Positions 21,132 to 32,210 of a DNA stretch of 64,000 nucleotides are shown one piece after another. The notes beneath the pieces were generated by a model. The model was not told the DNA's origin. It saw nothing but the letters and a program-made list of their open reading frames with translations, and made no database searches. The first letter of the stretch is position 1. The number at the start of each line of letters is the position of its first letter. Location: NCBI RefSeq assembly GCF_009870125.1, contig NC_046683.1:53397869-53461868 (forward strand), read 5' to 3'. Made by a program: the position numbers and the translations under genes. Source of the DNA: Drosophila pseudoobscura. Taxonomy: Eukaryota; Arthropoda; Insecta; Diptera; Drosophilidae.

Positions 21132-21551
21132 AACGGTTTAAGTGTATCGCCGCTGTGTAGAAAAGTGTCAACATGAAAAATGTCCAAAAAGCCAACAAAG
21201 CGGCGCTGGCTGGATCTAGGGCGGAGGCGAAGAAGGAGGCAAAGGAAAAGTGCGTAAATTAGGGCAAGTGAGCGCCCGCCGGTTCAATTGTGCCAATAAT
21301 TGTGCCATTTGTAAGGTGAGGCATTCCAAATCTTGCAGGTCTGACTCTCTCACGTTTAGTGCGTCCGCTCGAACTTCACATCTGAAATGCCTCAAACGCC
21401 TCACCTTATTTTCTTGGATCGTTCGGATTCGTTTGCGGGTTCGCTGCGTAGATCGTGCGTTCGGAATCGTCAATCGCGTTCTCATGTGTGCGGGAAAGGA
21501 ACAGCAAATGCCGCCGGGAAAACGTAGCTGCTCAAGATTATGGGCCAAAAG
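21081..21551 (+). other. Putative first exon, copy 1, with two alternative donors
   Basis: Start site estimated near 21,081. Donor 1 is GTAAG|GTGAGG at 21,316, which aligns with the donor of the 46.5-kb copy including the intron bases GGCATTCCAAA. Donor 2 is AAAAG|GTAAGAG at 21,552, a near-perfect 5' splice site. Immediately before donor 2 is an ATG followed by exactly three codons (MGQK). A 24-codon upstream frame starts at 21,173. No downstream exon could be identified. Tsp74F and its 3' UTR lie on the opposite strand from about 21.69 kb on. Confidence 0.45.
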
Positions 21552-21697
21552 GTAAGAGAGAGAAGAGACTGTTTCCTTACTGTTTTTCTGCAATCTGTTC
21601 TGTTCTGCATACTGTTTTTTGTTACTCTCAAGGACATGCTCTTACGTTTTTTTTTTATGACTTTCCATTCAATTGAAGTTAAATATTTTCCAATAAT

Positions 21698-21703
21698 TTT
21701 ATT
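21698..21703 (-). terminator. Poly(A) signal of Tsp74F
   Basis: AATAAA on the minus strand, 430 nt beyond the Tsp74F stop codon. Confidence 0.45.
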
Positions 21704-22133
21704 GGAAACAATAATAGACAATAGAACAAATAAATTCTCTATTGGCAATAGCAAAAAAATACTTAATCGTAACATTTGCATTTTGCATTTTGCATTTTAG
21801 TTCGGCAACTTAGGGCTAATAAAAAAAAAATAATACAAAATAGTGCAACAGATGATAACAAATACAATCGATTACAACATGAATACTCACTAGATATGCG
21901 TATCTAAACTCGTATTTACATACATAATACAAACGGAACGGACAGTTGGAATGGAATGGAGTGGAATGTAATGCAGTCCAGTCCAGTCCAACGTATCATA
22001 CTCTACTCGTACACTCGGATAATACTCCTAGTATAGATATTCTATTTGAATACTCGTACATTCAAAAGTGGGTCTCCTCCGGACTGGGGGCACTTGCTCT
22101 TGCAGCTGCAACTCCTCGCCGATCTCTTTGGCG

Positions 22134-23158
22134 CTATTCAATCATATTGAATAGTAGACAAGAGAATATCATGCCAAAAATCTACGAAAAACGAACGGAA
22201 AATAACGTTAACAAAGGCACAAAGACAGGGGAAAGGGGGGGTCATTGACTCACCATAAGAATAGCCACCGCTATGGAGGTGCCACCAATGACCGCTGCAT
22301 GATCACGAATGAAATTGGTCGTCACATAGAGGCAGCCCTGATTGTACAGGTTCGTGATTGTTGGGAAGATGGTGCACTCCTTGCGCTGTCCGCCGAACAG
22401 CTCCTGGCAGCAGGACTCGGGCACGGGCCCATACCGATTCCAGTCGTGCCACGTGTCCACGCCGCAGCACTGCAGCCGCTCCTGGGTGAGGTCCCAGGCC
22501 TGGGTAATCTCACGTCGACTGCCATACAGAGCCATGGTGGAGCGCATTTCCTGCAAACGGAAAACGCTGTTACATGCGACTGCACATGATCGATGGATCG
22601 ATCTGCCTTACCTGCCGCATGGTCTGCTGCACCCGTTCGCGGAACACATAGCCCAAGACGCCGCCAATTAGCATAGTGACGAAAACCAGAGCCACGATTA
22701 TGAAATACTGAAAATGTAACGCGAGATGTTTCAATTGGATGCTAAATGTACGTTGCTTCACAGTACAGCAGGGCAAGCCAAGGGATGTCCCTTAACAAGG
22801 TACTGAATACCTCGTATGTATTCAAAGACATTACTCACCGTTAGGAGCAAGCATTTGACCTCTTTGCCGGCGCCTACACAGCCCAAGAACGAGACCAGAC
22901 AAATGATGACCGATGTAACCAGCAGGACGTAGACGGCTCCGGAAAACAGATTCGTGCCCAGGAGCTCATTGACAAAACTCCGATCCACCAGTGTCCACAG
23001 CGTCAGGCAGAAGACAATGGCGCCACCCACCTAAGGATATGATATTACTACTGATCGGAGGAGACCCAGAGGATACTTACGAATATGACAAAATTGGCTA
23101 TGAAAAGACTGTACTTGACGAACTGCCCGCAGCAGTCCATGCGCGAGCTGAAGCCCAT
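22134..23158 (-). CDS. Tsp74F: Tetraspanin 74F
   Basis: Five coding exons (23081-23158, 22839-23030, 22612-22707, 22254-22550, 22134-22181) give 236 aa. Tetraspanins are four-pass membrane organisers of signalling and adhesion complexes. The protein starts MGFSSRMDCCGQFVKYSLF. TM1 to TM3 lie within the first 120 residues. The large extracellular loop has the diagnostic CCG (LQCCGVDTWHDW), PESCC, an ECTIF cysteine and GCL, six cysteines in all. TM4 ends in a 15-residue last exon, IFGMIFSCLLFNMIE, which I recall as the D. melanogaster C-terminus. The cysteine pair near the N-terminus fits palmitoylation. Ten bases before the ATG is a CCACAG acceptor (exon edge 23,167), so a non-coding exon exists upstream, perhaps near 23.5-23.6 kb or 25.3-25.6 kb. 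Confidence 0.96.
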
Positions 23159-24108
23159 GTCGTCGTCCTGTGGAGGTTCGAGAGGTAAAGCTATAAATTC
23201 TATCCAGCAGAATGGCTGCAGATGGGTTTACGTTTGTCTTAAGGCGATTGATCCGATGTAGAATGGATGATGATGCAAATGAATTGGAATGTAGGGATAT
23301 GCGGATGTTCTAGAAGGCGTGGCGGCTCTAAATGGTAGAAGGATATACGGATAACAGATATTTGTGTTATATTACATTGGATTAATGATGGCCATTCTTA
23401 GTATCGAACTAACAGTAACTATCGTACCGCCTGTCTCTGGTCTATGTCTCATCTCCCAGTAAAACGAGCGGCGCATGCGCAGCACCAGCTTCGAGCTTCG
23501 AGCTCCGGCTCCGGCAGTGTCTTGTCCGAGGCAGAGACGCGACCGAAGTACACTTAACCATGACCCACATTCGGAGTCGGCGCGTCGACGAAACCAACGC
23601 AATGCGCTAGACAACCGTTCATTATGGCGGCTGTGTTGTTGTTAACGTTTTGTGGGCTTTGTCAGTTATGGCTTTCGGAGAGCCGCCACTTGGTTGGTTA
23701 CAGAGCCACCGCAGTGGCAGTGGCTCGCTTCAGAGGTTTGCTTCGGAGGCGATTCCATGACGAATACCCCCCGGCAATTAGCCCCGAGACAAGGCTCCAA
23801 AATTAATCAAAGTAATCCCCTGTCGCAGCCCAAAATGGCTGCTTGGCTGGCTAATTAGAGTAGCTTATTTACGATTTACGAGTGCCTCCCCAAAAGCCTC
23901 GCGTGGGATAGCATCTCTGAATCATGTTCTAAATGCAAATTAAAAGTACAAATAATTGCAGGCCACTCTGAGCGATCAGTCTCCACCCCATTACTATCCA
24001 GCAAACGACATCTCATTTCGAAAACCCAAGTAAGCCTCACACTAGAGTTCGTCAGGTAATTGCGGGGTTATTAAAAAAATGTTCTCACACTGTCTGAATA
24101 TTCTCAGC

Positions 24109-24154
24109 GAGTGCGAGTGCGAGTTCGAGTACGAGTACGAGTACGAGTACTCGT
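24109..24154. repeat. (GAGTAC)n-type hexamer repeat
   Basis: GAGTGC changing to GAGTAC units in tandem, about seven units. Confidence 0.8.
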
Positions 24155-25275
24155 ATTTGTTATTAGTCGCTATCATCGTGGAGAGAATCGTGCCTGGGAT
24201 GACAGGCGAGTCATCTGAAAGTCGCCATTAATGATGGGGCGTTGTATGGTAGTATCTCCTGCTTATAAACAAAAACCAATTAGGTTTATGGTAATTGTCC
24301 AGTTCTACGTGCTACACATCATAATAGAACACTTACCAACGGAAAATGTTTGAAGGAGGGGAATTATTCTACAATGTAGCTAGTGATAATTATGAGGAGA
24401 TGGTCAAGGAAAAGACCATCTCCACTTGGGTTATTCTGAGGCAGAATAGATACCGTTGAGGCCTGGTACTGGGAATAATAAGGGGTTTCGATGGATCTAT
24501 ACTCGAAGAAGTGTAGCGCTTCTTCGCTTGCCCTTTCAGGACTATTTCTAGGCTTTACTGTCCCCAACTTTCGCTGTTTTTATTTACACACACATGAAAA
24601 CATCAGAGCACTATAGTTTGTACTTACTTTGTTGCCTTCCCGTAGCACAAACGAAGTTTTCGTTAGGTAACCAATTTTGGCGGTTTTCCTTTTACAGGTT
24701 TTGCCTATGTAAATTGCCTCTTAATTGTTTGGCTCGAGGCGGGACAGAAAGCCCAGCCGAAAGACAGTTAAAAACAAACTATTTTCGGTTGCACTTGACT
24801 GCACAGAAAGTCTTAGGACTGGTCTCTGGGCTACAAAAGATCAAGAAATAGGAATGGAAATGGAAATAAGCTTTAAATATTATTCTCTAAACTATTGCAA
24901 AAGTTTTTGTTGCTGTTTTTGGGGGGCTTTGGTTTCAAGGGTATGCCGAATTCGTGAGGCCATTGTTGGTTTTACTTTCTACATTTTTTCATAGTTTTGT
25001 TTGCGATTCGTGAGCTATAGTTTCATAACAATTTAATCGATAGCTGCTAAAATGTACATATGTGCTTTTTTTTCGCGTGTCTCAATATTTGTTTATTAAC
25101 TATTCGGTGTTTTATTTGGATGTCGACGGCTGCAGCTCCACAGCTTTACAGCAAAAAAGATTATTTTTAATGTTTTTCATACAATGTATTGACTATTTTA
25201 TTAAACTTTTTCCATACAGGTTTCTTGCATTCGCTGCGAGGCTCAGTTGATAATTGCTATTGAGTTTTTATGCGA

Positions 25276-25328
25276 TTGTTGTTGTTGTTGTTGTGGTTTT
25301 GGTTGTTGTTGTTGTTGTTGTTGTTGTT
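25276..25328. repeat. (GTT)n trinucleotide repeat
   Basis: Two GTT runs separated by GTGGTTTTG. On the minus strand this would be an AAC-rich leader, common in fly 5' UTRs. Confidence 0.8.
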
Positions 25329-26032
25329 TCTGGTGGTATTGTCAATTGCAGTTCTCCCATGGCAAACGGCTTTTTTTCTCGTTTCGCTTTCGACTTTGCT
25401 TTTCGAGTTACGTCACAGTCACAGTCCCGGATCGGATCGGAATGGGATCGGAATCGGAATCGGAGAAATATCCTTTTCCGACACACAGTGGGTGGAGGAT
25501 CACGGTCCTCGGGACGGCACGGAACACTTTTCCAAAGCTGAACTCACTTTTAAGTTGATTTATTTTTGTATATTTCCAGTGGATAGCGGAGCTGGGAACT
25601 GGGCTATATGGGGGACGGTGCCAGAGACGGAGACGGAGACAGAGACGGAGACGGACAGAGATGTGGGGACGAGCTCGACTCCACCGCACGAGCGTTCGCT
25701 TGAAACTGGTTGTGGGAACAGTTGGGGCGATCGGTTTTTTATTAGTTTCGCTCACAAAGAGTTTCGTTGTTGGGGCCGTCGTCTCGGCTTGTCTCCGGGT
25801 ATTACAACAATGCGATCCGAGCTGACGATTTTCGGGGGCTTTGCATTGCAGGTGCCCAACCGAGAGGCGTGAGAGAGGCAAAAGCAGAAACACTGATAGG
25901 GAGGGAGAGAGGGAGTGAGGGAGTGAGGGAGAGCTTACAAACCGCAAATACTTCGGCTGCGGATCGGCTTGCCCCCCCCCCGCTCTCCTTCGGTACCCGC
26001 ACAGCTCTACTCTTTGTTCCGTTTGCTTGTTT

Positions 26033-26053
26033 GGGGGGGGGGGGGGGGGGGGG
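26033..26053. repeat. Poly-G run of 21
   Basis: Uninterrupted G homopolymer. Confidence 0.9.
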
Positions 26054-26312
26054 AAATTTGCAAAAAAAAATGTGATATTAATATTCGCTGTACAAAGGAA
26101 TGTCTCGGGACTCCGGGATATATCGGTGGCACAGCATTTTCCTCTATGGATTGTATTTTGTAATTCCTGCCGTCGGAGTTCAACCTTCGGCAATTAGCAG
26201 CTTAATTCTGTTGTTAGCCAAACAAATTGGTTTCCCAAACAGTTTGGCGTCGAGTGAAGTAATTTTGTAAAGCTAAGGTCAAAGTTGGCTGCCGATAAGC
26301 AAATAAGTATCT

Positions 26313-26328
26313 CCCCCCCCCCCCCCCC
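26313..26328. repeat. Poly-C run of 16
   Basis: Uninterrupted C homopolymer, 260 bp from a poly-G run of 21. Confidence 0.9.
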
Positions 26329-27935
26329 TCCCGATCCGAGGGCGAGGCTGAAACGGCTGAAAAGGCTGAAAAGTGCTCAATTTATTTCGGTTTTCTCTGG
26401 CAAATTGTTGGGTTGTTTAGCACTTTTATGGCTGTGTTAACACTAACTCAGGCTCCCCCACGCTCTCACCAACCGTCAGACAACTGGCATGACAAAAAAA
26501 AAAAATACTCGTAGATATAAATAATACAACAACAACAACAACAAATAATGAAAAATGAAAAACAATTACACTGGCTGTTGATTTTGCATCTTGTACACTC
26601 GCTGTGGGAACCTTTTGCGTTTTATAGAGGCTATAAAATCAATTTCCCCATATGCAAGCCCCTCGAAACCATACAAAATATTTCACAAAAATATCATATC
26701 GCTCTCCCCTCCCCCCGTTCTCCGTTGGACTGGGGCTGCGAGTAGATCAAGTGCTCAAGGCGCCATGAATTCTTAATATCATTTTAAGCAAGTCAATTTA
26801 GTGATTAATGTACGCTAGAGGGGAGGACAGGGGATGGGTTGGGGTGGGGTGGGGGGCCTGTGGAAAGCCTCGTTGAGCTCGCCGAAGGTGACAGGCGTCA
26901 AAGGCGTTAAATTGTAGCACTTAAAATGATTATTCTAGAACAACCGAAAATTTGTGGATGATTCTCTAGTGGTTTTTCGAATTAAACAGGGACACAGCAA
27001 ATATAATTTAATCATTATTTCAGTCAGGTATGGTTAGGGTTTAATTGGTTACACTCACATTCCAGCCATTCAATGATCTTGATCTTATCATTAACATATT
27101 CCATTAGGATGCTAATGAGAGACAGATCGCTGGAAAACATCTTGCCAATAAGTATGTATGTGTAATTCTCAACAGCTGCAGGTAAAACTTTTGCTGGGAA
27201 TACACAGATTATAGTTTAAGAAAATGCATTATTTGACCAGGGATCAGTGCTGCATCTCTTACGATAGATGTACGATCCATTTTCAGATGTCATTGGATGT
27301 CTCGTAAGCTCGAATCCAAATCGGTTTTCGGGCGACAGCCTTCGAGTGTCCGTGATTTTGGTGGACAACCGCAAAAGGCAACCGACTCTCAGATCTGAAG
27401 CCAGCCAAAGCCCTCTAATTGTTCTCATGTACTACCCGTGTCCGTGTGTACAAATTGTAGGTTTTCCAAGTGCACTTTTTGGCCTCGGCCCGGGGTCTCT
27501 TTAATGGCTAATCAGTGGCCAAGTCGAACAATTGTTTTACCTATTTGCCGCCGTTTGGGGCATTCCACTCCTCCCATCCCATGCCATCCCACATTTACGT
27601 GTATTTTGGGTAAACAAGAAGCCGAAAAATAAATTTGACTTTAGTCATGTGGCTGCTAATTGCTGCGTGTCGGTGTCGGTGTCGGTGTCAGCTCCATCGA
27701 TTGTACGTGGCGATGTGTCAGGCAGCAGCTCAAAATTCTCTCTACAGATATATAGATCTCGATCCAGGTATTTCCGCCACTGGATCGAATCCACGCCATG
27801 GCCGGTGAGTCGGTGGGCGCGCACGCTCCGCTCTCGTGGAAGCGTTGGACCAGTCGTCGTGGATCGCAGTTAAGTGGTGCGAAAACATGTCCAGCAAGGG
27901 CATTACTATCCTTGGCTTTTGATGCAATTAAGTCC

Positions 27936-28290
27936 TGACGGGTGCCAATCGATTGGCAGGACTCTCCCGATCACGAAATGATGTGCCAGGTCTAGATTGG
28001 CCGCCCAAAAGCCGATATATGTATAGCCATGCGGAAGAACAGAAAACATTTTTTTAATAATTTGTACAACCAAGATCCAAGGCCCAGATCGGGGAAGAGA
28101 CATACTTTCCCAAGATCGTAAGGATCCACACTGTCGATCAGCATAAAAATCACGATTTAATGATGATTTTTGATTCTTCTGCTGCCAATCGATGGGCAGG
28201 ACTTTTCCGATCACGAACAGACATGCCGCGCCCACATTAAATAAACCCCCAGCGACACTTAATAATTGTCCGATCCGCCCAAAAGTATGC
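27936..28290. promoter_or_regulatory. Two copies of a 45-bp module with a CCAATCGATTGG core
   Basis: Copy 1 (27,941-27,986) and copy 2 (28,180-28,225) share GCCAATCGAT.GGCAGGACT then T.CCGATCACGAA and a trailing ATG.C. Each is followed by CCGCCCAAAAG (27,999-28,012 and 28,273-28,285). Copy 1 contains the perfect 12-bp palindrome CCAATCGATTGG. The modules lie in the intergenic space between two minus-strand genes and look like a duplicated cis-regulatory unit. Confidence 0.45.
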
Positions 28291-28523
28291 CACAATTCAG
28301 CACGATTATTTCCCCTAATCGATAGTTACTTATGTGTTATCGATCGCATCCATGTGGGCGCGAAGTTCAAATGTGTGCCCAATTTTCCTGCGACGGCTTA
28401 TCCTTTCAGAGACAAGGCCTCCCCTTGGGGGGAACAAAACAAGAGACATGAGTGTAAATGATAACAATTCTCAGTTCTCATATTTTATGTACAATTTACA
28501 TATCCTTACGATCTAGTTGTGTG

Positions 28524-28529
28524 TTTATT
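28524..28529 (-). terminator. Poly(A) signal of Prestin
   Basis: AATAAA on the minus strand, about 310 nt beyond the Prestin stop, defining a 3' UTR of about 28,505-28,838. Confidence 0.5.
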
Positions 28530-28838
28530 TTGGTACAAATTGCATTGCAAAATCAATAAATAAATTGATCGTGTCTTCGGTTGCCCTGACTTTAAGTACA
28601 AAATCTGTTATTGTATCCGGCGTTTGGGTTAATTGTTGTTGATGTTGTTGTAAACTCTTTGAGGAGGCACTTACGCGAACTTACGACTAATCCGGTTGAT
28701 TGTAGACGGCAACTTTAGTTTGCATTCAGTTTTAAAATATTACTTAGCGGCTAGGAAAGGGTTTTGGTGCTACGATTCACAAGCTATCACTTGGACATAT
28801 CACAAAACGCGTGCTGCTCCCCGCTCTGCTCACCCCCC

Positions 28839-31321
28839 TCACGCAGTTCGACAGGAATTGGCATACTCGACGCAATCGTGCAGGGTGGGAAAAATCTCGA
28901 AGGGGCCCTCGCTGAGGGCCATGCTGTGCACCAGAGTGTCGTATACCCGATCCACGGGGCTGGCGAGCAGGAGACGAGCACCGCGCACCTTCAACTCCTT
29001 GCTCAGGTCGCTGAGCGTGCGGCAGCCGGCCACGTCTATGTGGCCCAGCATGGAGAAGTCCAGAATGAGGATCTTGAACATGCTCGAGGCCTCCACGAGC
29101 TGGCCATTGTTGGCCTTGCCCCCGTTTTGCGACACCGGCGAGTAGCTGGCCTTGCTGCCTCCCCCCTTGCTGGGACTCGGGCTGCTGAGCGGCATCTTGT
29201 CCAGGCCGACCGCCTCGTACAGCGACCGACGGAAGAACAGACTGGTGGCAAAGTTGAGGGATCCGCTGTAGCGGTAGATCCGCGTCTCAGGTACCTGCAT
29301 GGCGTTGCGGTGCTGGTTGAGGTCCATGTAGATACCGGGCGCCTCGGGCATGTAGCCCAGCAGACAGGAGTACGGCTTCAGGCCCTTGATGTACAGCGCC
29401 AGCAGGGAGATGCAGATGCCGATCAGCAGGCTGTAAAAAGCAAAGCCCGCAATGTTAAGAAGGCTACCAGAGTCTATCCGTGATGGAGTGACCTACCCAA
29501 TGTCTATGTCGATGAGCACCACGCAGAGGAAGGTGGATATCCAGGTGAACATCTCCAGCTTGCCCTGCTTGGAGAACTTCTTCAGCTCCCTGGCCTGCAT
29601 AAACATCGGCTTCAGGGCCACGATGATGACACCAGCCAGAACGCACTGGCGGGAGGGGGAAAGACAGACCACATTCGGTTAAACATCCTCAAGTGGAGAT
29701 TGAAGAACATATGGCTTACCCTTGGCAGATCGCTGAAGAAGGGCCCGATCCACATGAGGGTGACCACCACCAGGGAGGCGGATATCAGGGAAGCTATCTG
29801 CGAGACGCCGCCCGTCTGGTCCTGGATGACCGATCGCGAGAGCGAACAGGCCATGGGTATGCAGGAGAAGCAGCCGCCCACAATGTTGCCAATGCCCATG
29901 GCGAAGAGCTCCTGGTTGGCCCGCACCTCGTAGCCGTGCTTCCGGGCGAATGTGAGGCCCATGGACATGATGATCGAGTAGGTGACGACGGCAATGGCAA
30001 TCGAGTCGAGGGCCACCTTCGGCACCAGGTCGAGCCGGGGCAGAACGGGCTCCGGCAAGCCGCTGGGTATCACTCCCACCAGCTGCACATTGAACTGCGG
30101 CTGCAGATCGAAGCACTTGGAGATCAGGGTGCCGCCGATCACGGCTATCAGCTCGGCGGGCAGCGGCAGACGACAGCGCTTGCTCAGGAACGGCTTCAGG
30201 ATCTCGTTGCAGACCGCCATGAAGATGATCACGGCCACGCAGAAGCCAAAGTTCACCAGGTTCGTCTGCGGCACGCTCTTGATCACGTCGATCAGCGTGT
30301 ACACGATCTTGAAGGCGCCCTTGTACCGATCCACCTCGATGCCCAACACATCCTTCAGCTGCGCCGTGACCACATGACAGGCGGCTGCCGTCGTGAAGCC
30401 ATTCACCAGCGGATCGCTCAGCAGGGAGGCCAGGGTGCCCAGTCTTAGGAAGGCCATCAGCAGCTGAAAGAAACCAATCAGCGAATCAGTACGTTCCCAG
30501 AAGACCCTAGAAGGGGGGTCAGAGGGCTGTGCTCACATTTACAATACCCACGGCCAGGGCCAGGGATGTGACCACCTCCAGGTTCGTGATCACATCCGCC
30601 GGCGGCGTGAGACTCGCCGCCGTGCCGTTGGCCAGCAGCAGGGTGTCCGCTGTCGCAGTTAGATTGGCCGCAACCGGATGAGTGGAGTCGACAGTGGCGT
30701 ATGTCTGCACGACCTTGAGGGTCATCATGCTGGCCACCGCAAAGGTGCCAATCGATATGTGCTTGGACGTGCCCAGCAGCAGATAGACCAGCACCGGAAA
30801 CACGGCCATATACAGGCCATTGCCGGCTGATACTCCGGCCAGGATGCCGTAGGCCATGCCATGCGGGATGTTCATAATAGCCACCGTGAAGCCGGCGATG
30901 ACGTCGCCGGCCAGGTCCCGCCGTGGCGAGTACTTGGGCAGCCACTGCAGGATGGGTATCACGCCCGTGAAGAGCGCAAAGAAGCTCCAGCTCTGCCAGC
31001 AGCTGCGCAGCGACGAGGGTATGCTCTTGTCGCGGGCCGCATAGCCCGTCTCCTTGATGACCACCTCGTGGGTGAGCACATCCCGATGGATGCTGTACTT
31101 TGGCTGGATTTTTGGTTTACTTTGTGTGCTCCCATTGCCATTGCCGCTGCCGCTGCCGCTGCCACCGCTACCTCCGTTTCCGCTTCCATTTCCACTTCCG
31201 TTTCCATTTGTGTTGTTGTTGTTCAGGGGCTTGGTTCTGCAAGGATCAGGAATGTTTAGTGCTCGGTTATCTAGGCTCTGTTTGCCCTTACTCACTCTTG
31301 GCTCTCTGTATCAGTCGGCAT
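28839..31321 (-). CDS. Prestin: Prestin, SLC26 anion transporter with STAS domain
   Basis: From the first ATG (31,321) the exons are 31296-31321, 30537-31236, 29720-30463, 29497-29645 and 28839-29430, encoding 736 aa, normal for SLC26. Introns are 59-74 nt. SLC26 proteins carry sulfate, chloride, bicarbonate or oxalate across membranes. The N-terminal part is an Asn/Gly/Ser low-complexity stretch. Next is the SLC26 signature region GNGLYMAVFPVLVYLLLGTS, followed by many membrane segments, including DPLVNGFTTAAA and the conserved GIGNIVGGCFSCIPMACSLS. A C-terminal STAS domain (KILILDFSMLGHIDVAGC) is interrupted by a Ser/Gly-rich loop, as in animal family members. The exon with the first ATG is open upstream to its acceptor at 31,702, so a longer N-terminus is possible. 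The neighbour Tsp74F is also adjacent in D. melanogaster, as I recall. Confidence 0.93.
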
Positions 31322-31702
31322 GATGGCTGCTGTATCTTCTGCTACTTCTTGGACGTCTCTCTGTTTGCCACCGCCGCCGCCACGTGCCACATTGGTGTCT
31401 GTGTAGGGATGGATGCGTAGATCTCGCTGAAATTGCGACTGTCTCAGGTGGAATACGGCGTCACAGTGGGTCTCTTCCTCTGAGTCTTCTGGGTCCTCCG
31501 AGTCGGCTCCAGTTGGTGGGATTCTCCTCTTAGATATGGGTAGCAACAATGTGCCAATGTCTTCGCTGTTGATGCTCGTATATTGGCTGGGACTATCCTC
31601 GTGGTTTGGTGGGGGTCGACGTCGTCTTTGCTGGCGATCGTGCAAGTCTTTTAAACGCTTCCAGGCCTCTCTGCCCGTTGCTTTTATATGATTTTTGGGT
31701 TT
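31322..31702 (-). other. Open extension of Prestin exon 2 (5' UTR or N-terminal coding)
   Basis: From the acceptor CTTTTTAG (exon edge 31,702) the Prestin reading frame is open for 127 codons before the first ATG. It has coding-like composition: a basic start (RRRRPPPNHED), an acidic stretch (DSEDPEDSEEE) and HLRQSQFQRDLRIHPYT. There is no ATG in frame, so translation would need an unseen upstream coding exon or a non-AUG start; otherwise this is simply leader. Confidence 0.5.
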
Positions 31703-32155
31703 CTAAAAAGAAAAAAATCCAATCTACATTCAATTCTACATTTCAATGGATCGCCCAGCAATCAAAGTAAATCATGAGATAGTACTAGAACTATTTCACT
31801 GGCCAAAGCACTCCTTTTCCAGTTAGATAACCGCCACGAACCAGCAATTAGCATCACCTTCAATGGTCCGGTTACGGGTTCGGTTACGGTACGGAACTGG
31901 GGGGTTGTTGAGCTTATCACAGACGGAAAGCAACTGAAACATCGATCACACATCAGAGCTGACCGATCTTCAAATAGAAACCATTGTTCCCACCCGAACC
32001 GATGCCCAGTTTCAGATATAATGGCCGAATGCTAATTGATGAAATCATTTGATCAACATGATGAGTCCCCACGAACAATTCTCCGCCAATTCGCACAACG
32101 GTTATCTCTATTGTGATCGTACTCATATTCTGATTGCGCATAGTTCTATTGACGT

Positions 32156-32210
32156 CTGTTCTATTCTGTTCTGTTCTGTTCTGTTCTGTTCCTTTCTGTT
32201 CTGTTCTGTG
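32156..32210. repeat. (TTCTG)n pentanucleotide repeat
   Basis: About ten tandem TGTTC units with two imperfections. Confidence 0.85.

Larger units (their letters stand above)
23170..27900. other. Region between Tsp74F and Prestin
   Basis: No protein gene is supportable. Two stretches read on the minus strand like Tsp74F leaders. One is 23,400-23,620 (GC-rich, with a GTACGA donor candidate). The other is 25,230-25,560 (CAA-repeat leader with a short frame starting MGELQLTIPPE). Long G and C homopolymers occur at 26,033-26,053 and 26,313-26,328. Confidence 0.35.

Noticed and set aside
25408-26193. Minus-strand frame of 261 aa
   Set aside because: Low-complexity sequence over simple repeats and a poly-G run, with no domain; a leader or promoter of Tsp74F is more likely.
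29693-30448. Plus-strand frame of 251 aa opposite Prestin
   Set aside because: Antisense shadow of the SLC26 membrane-domain exon.
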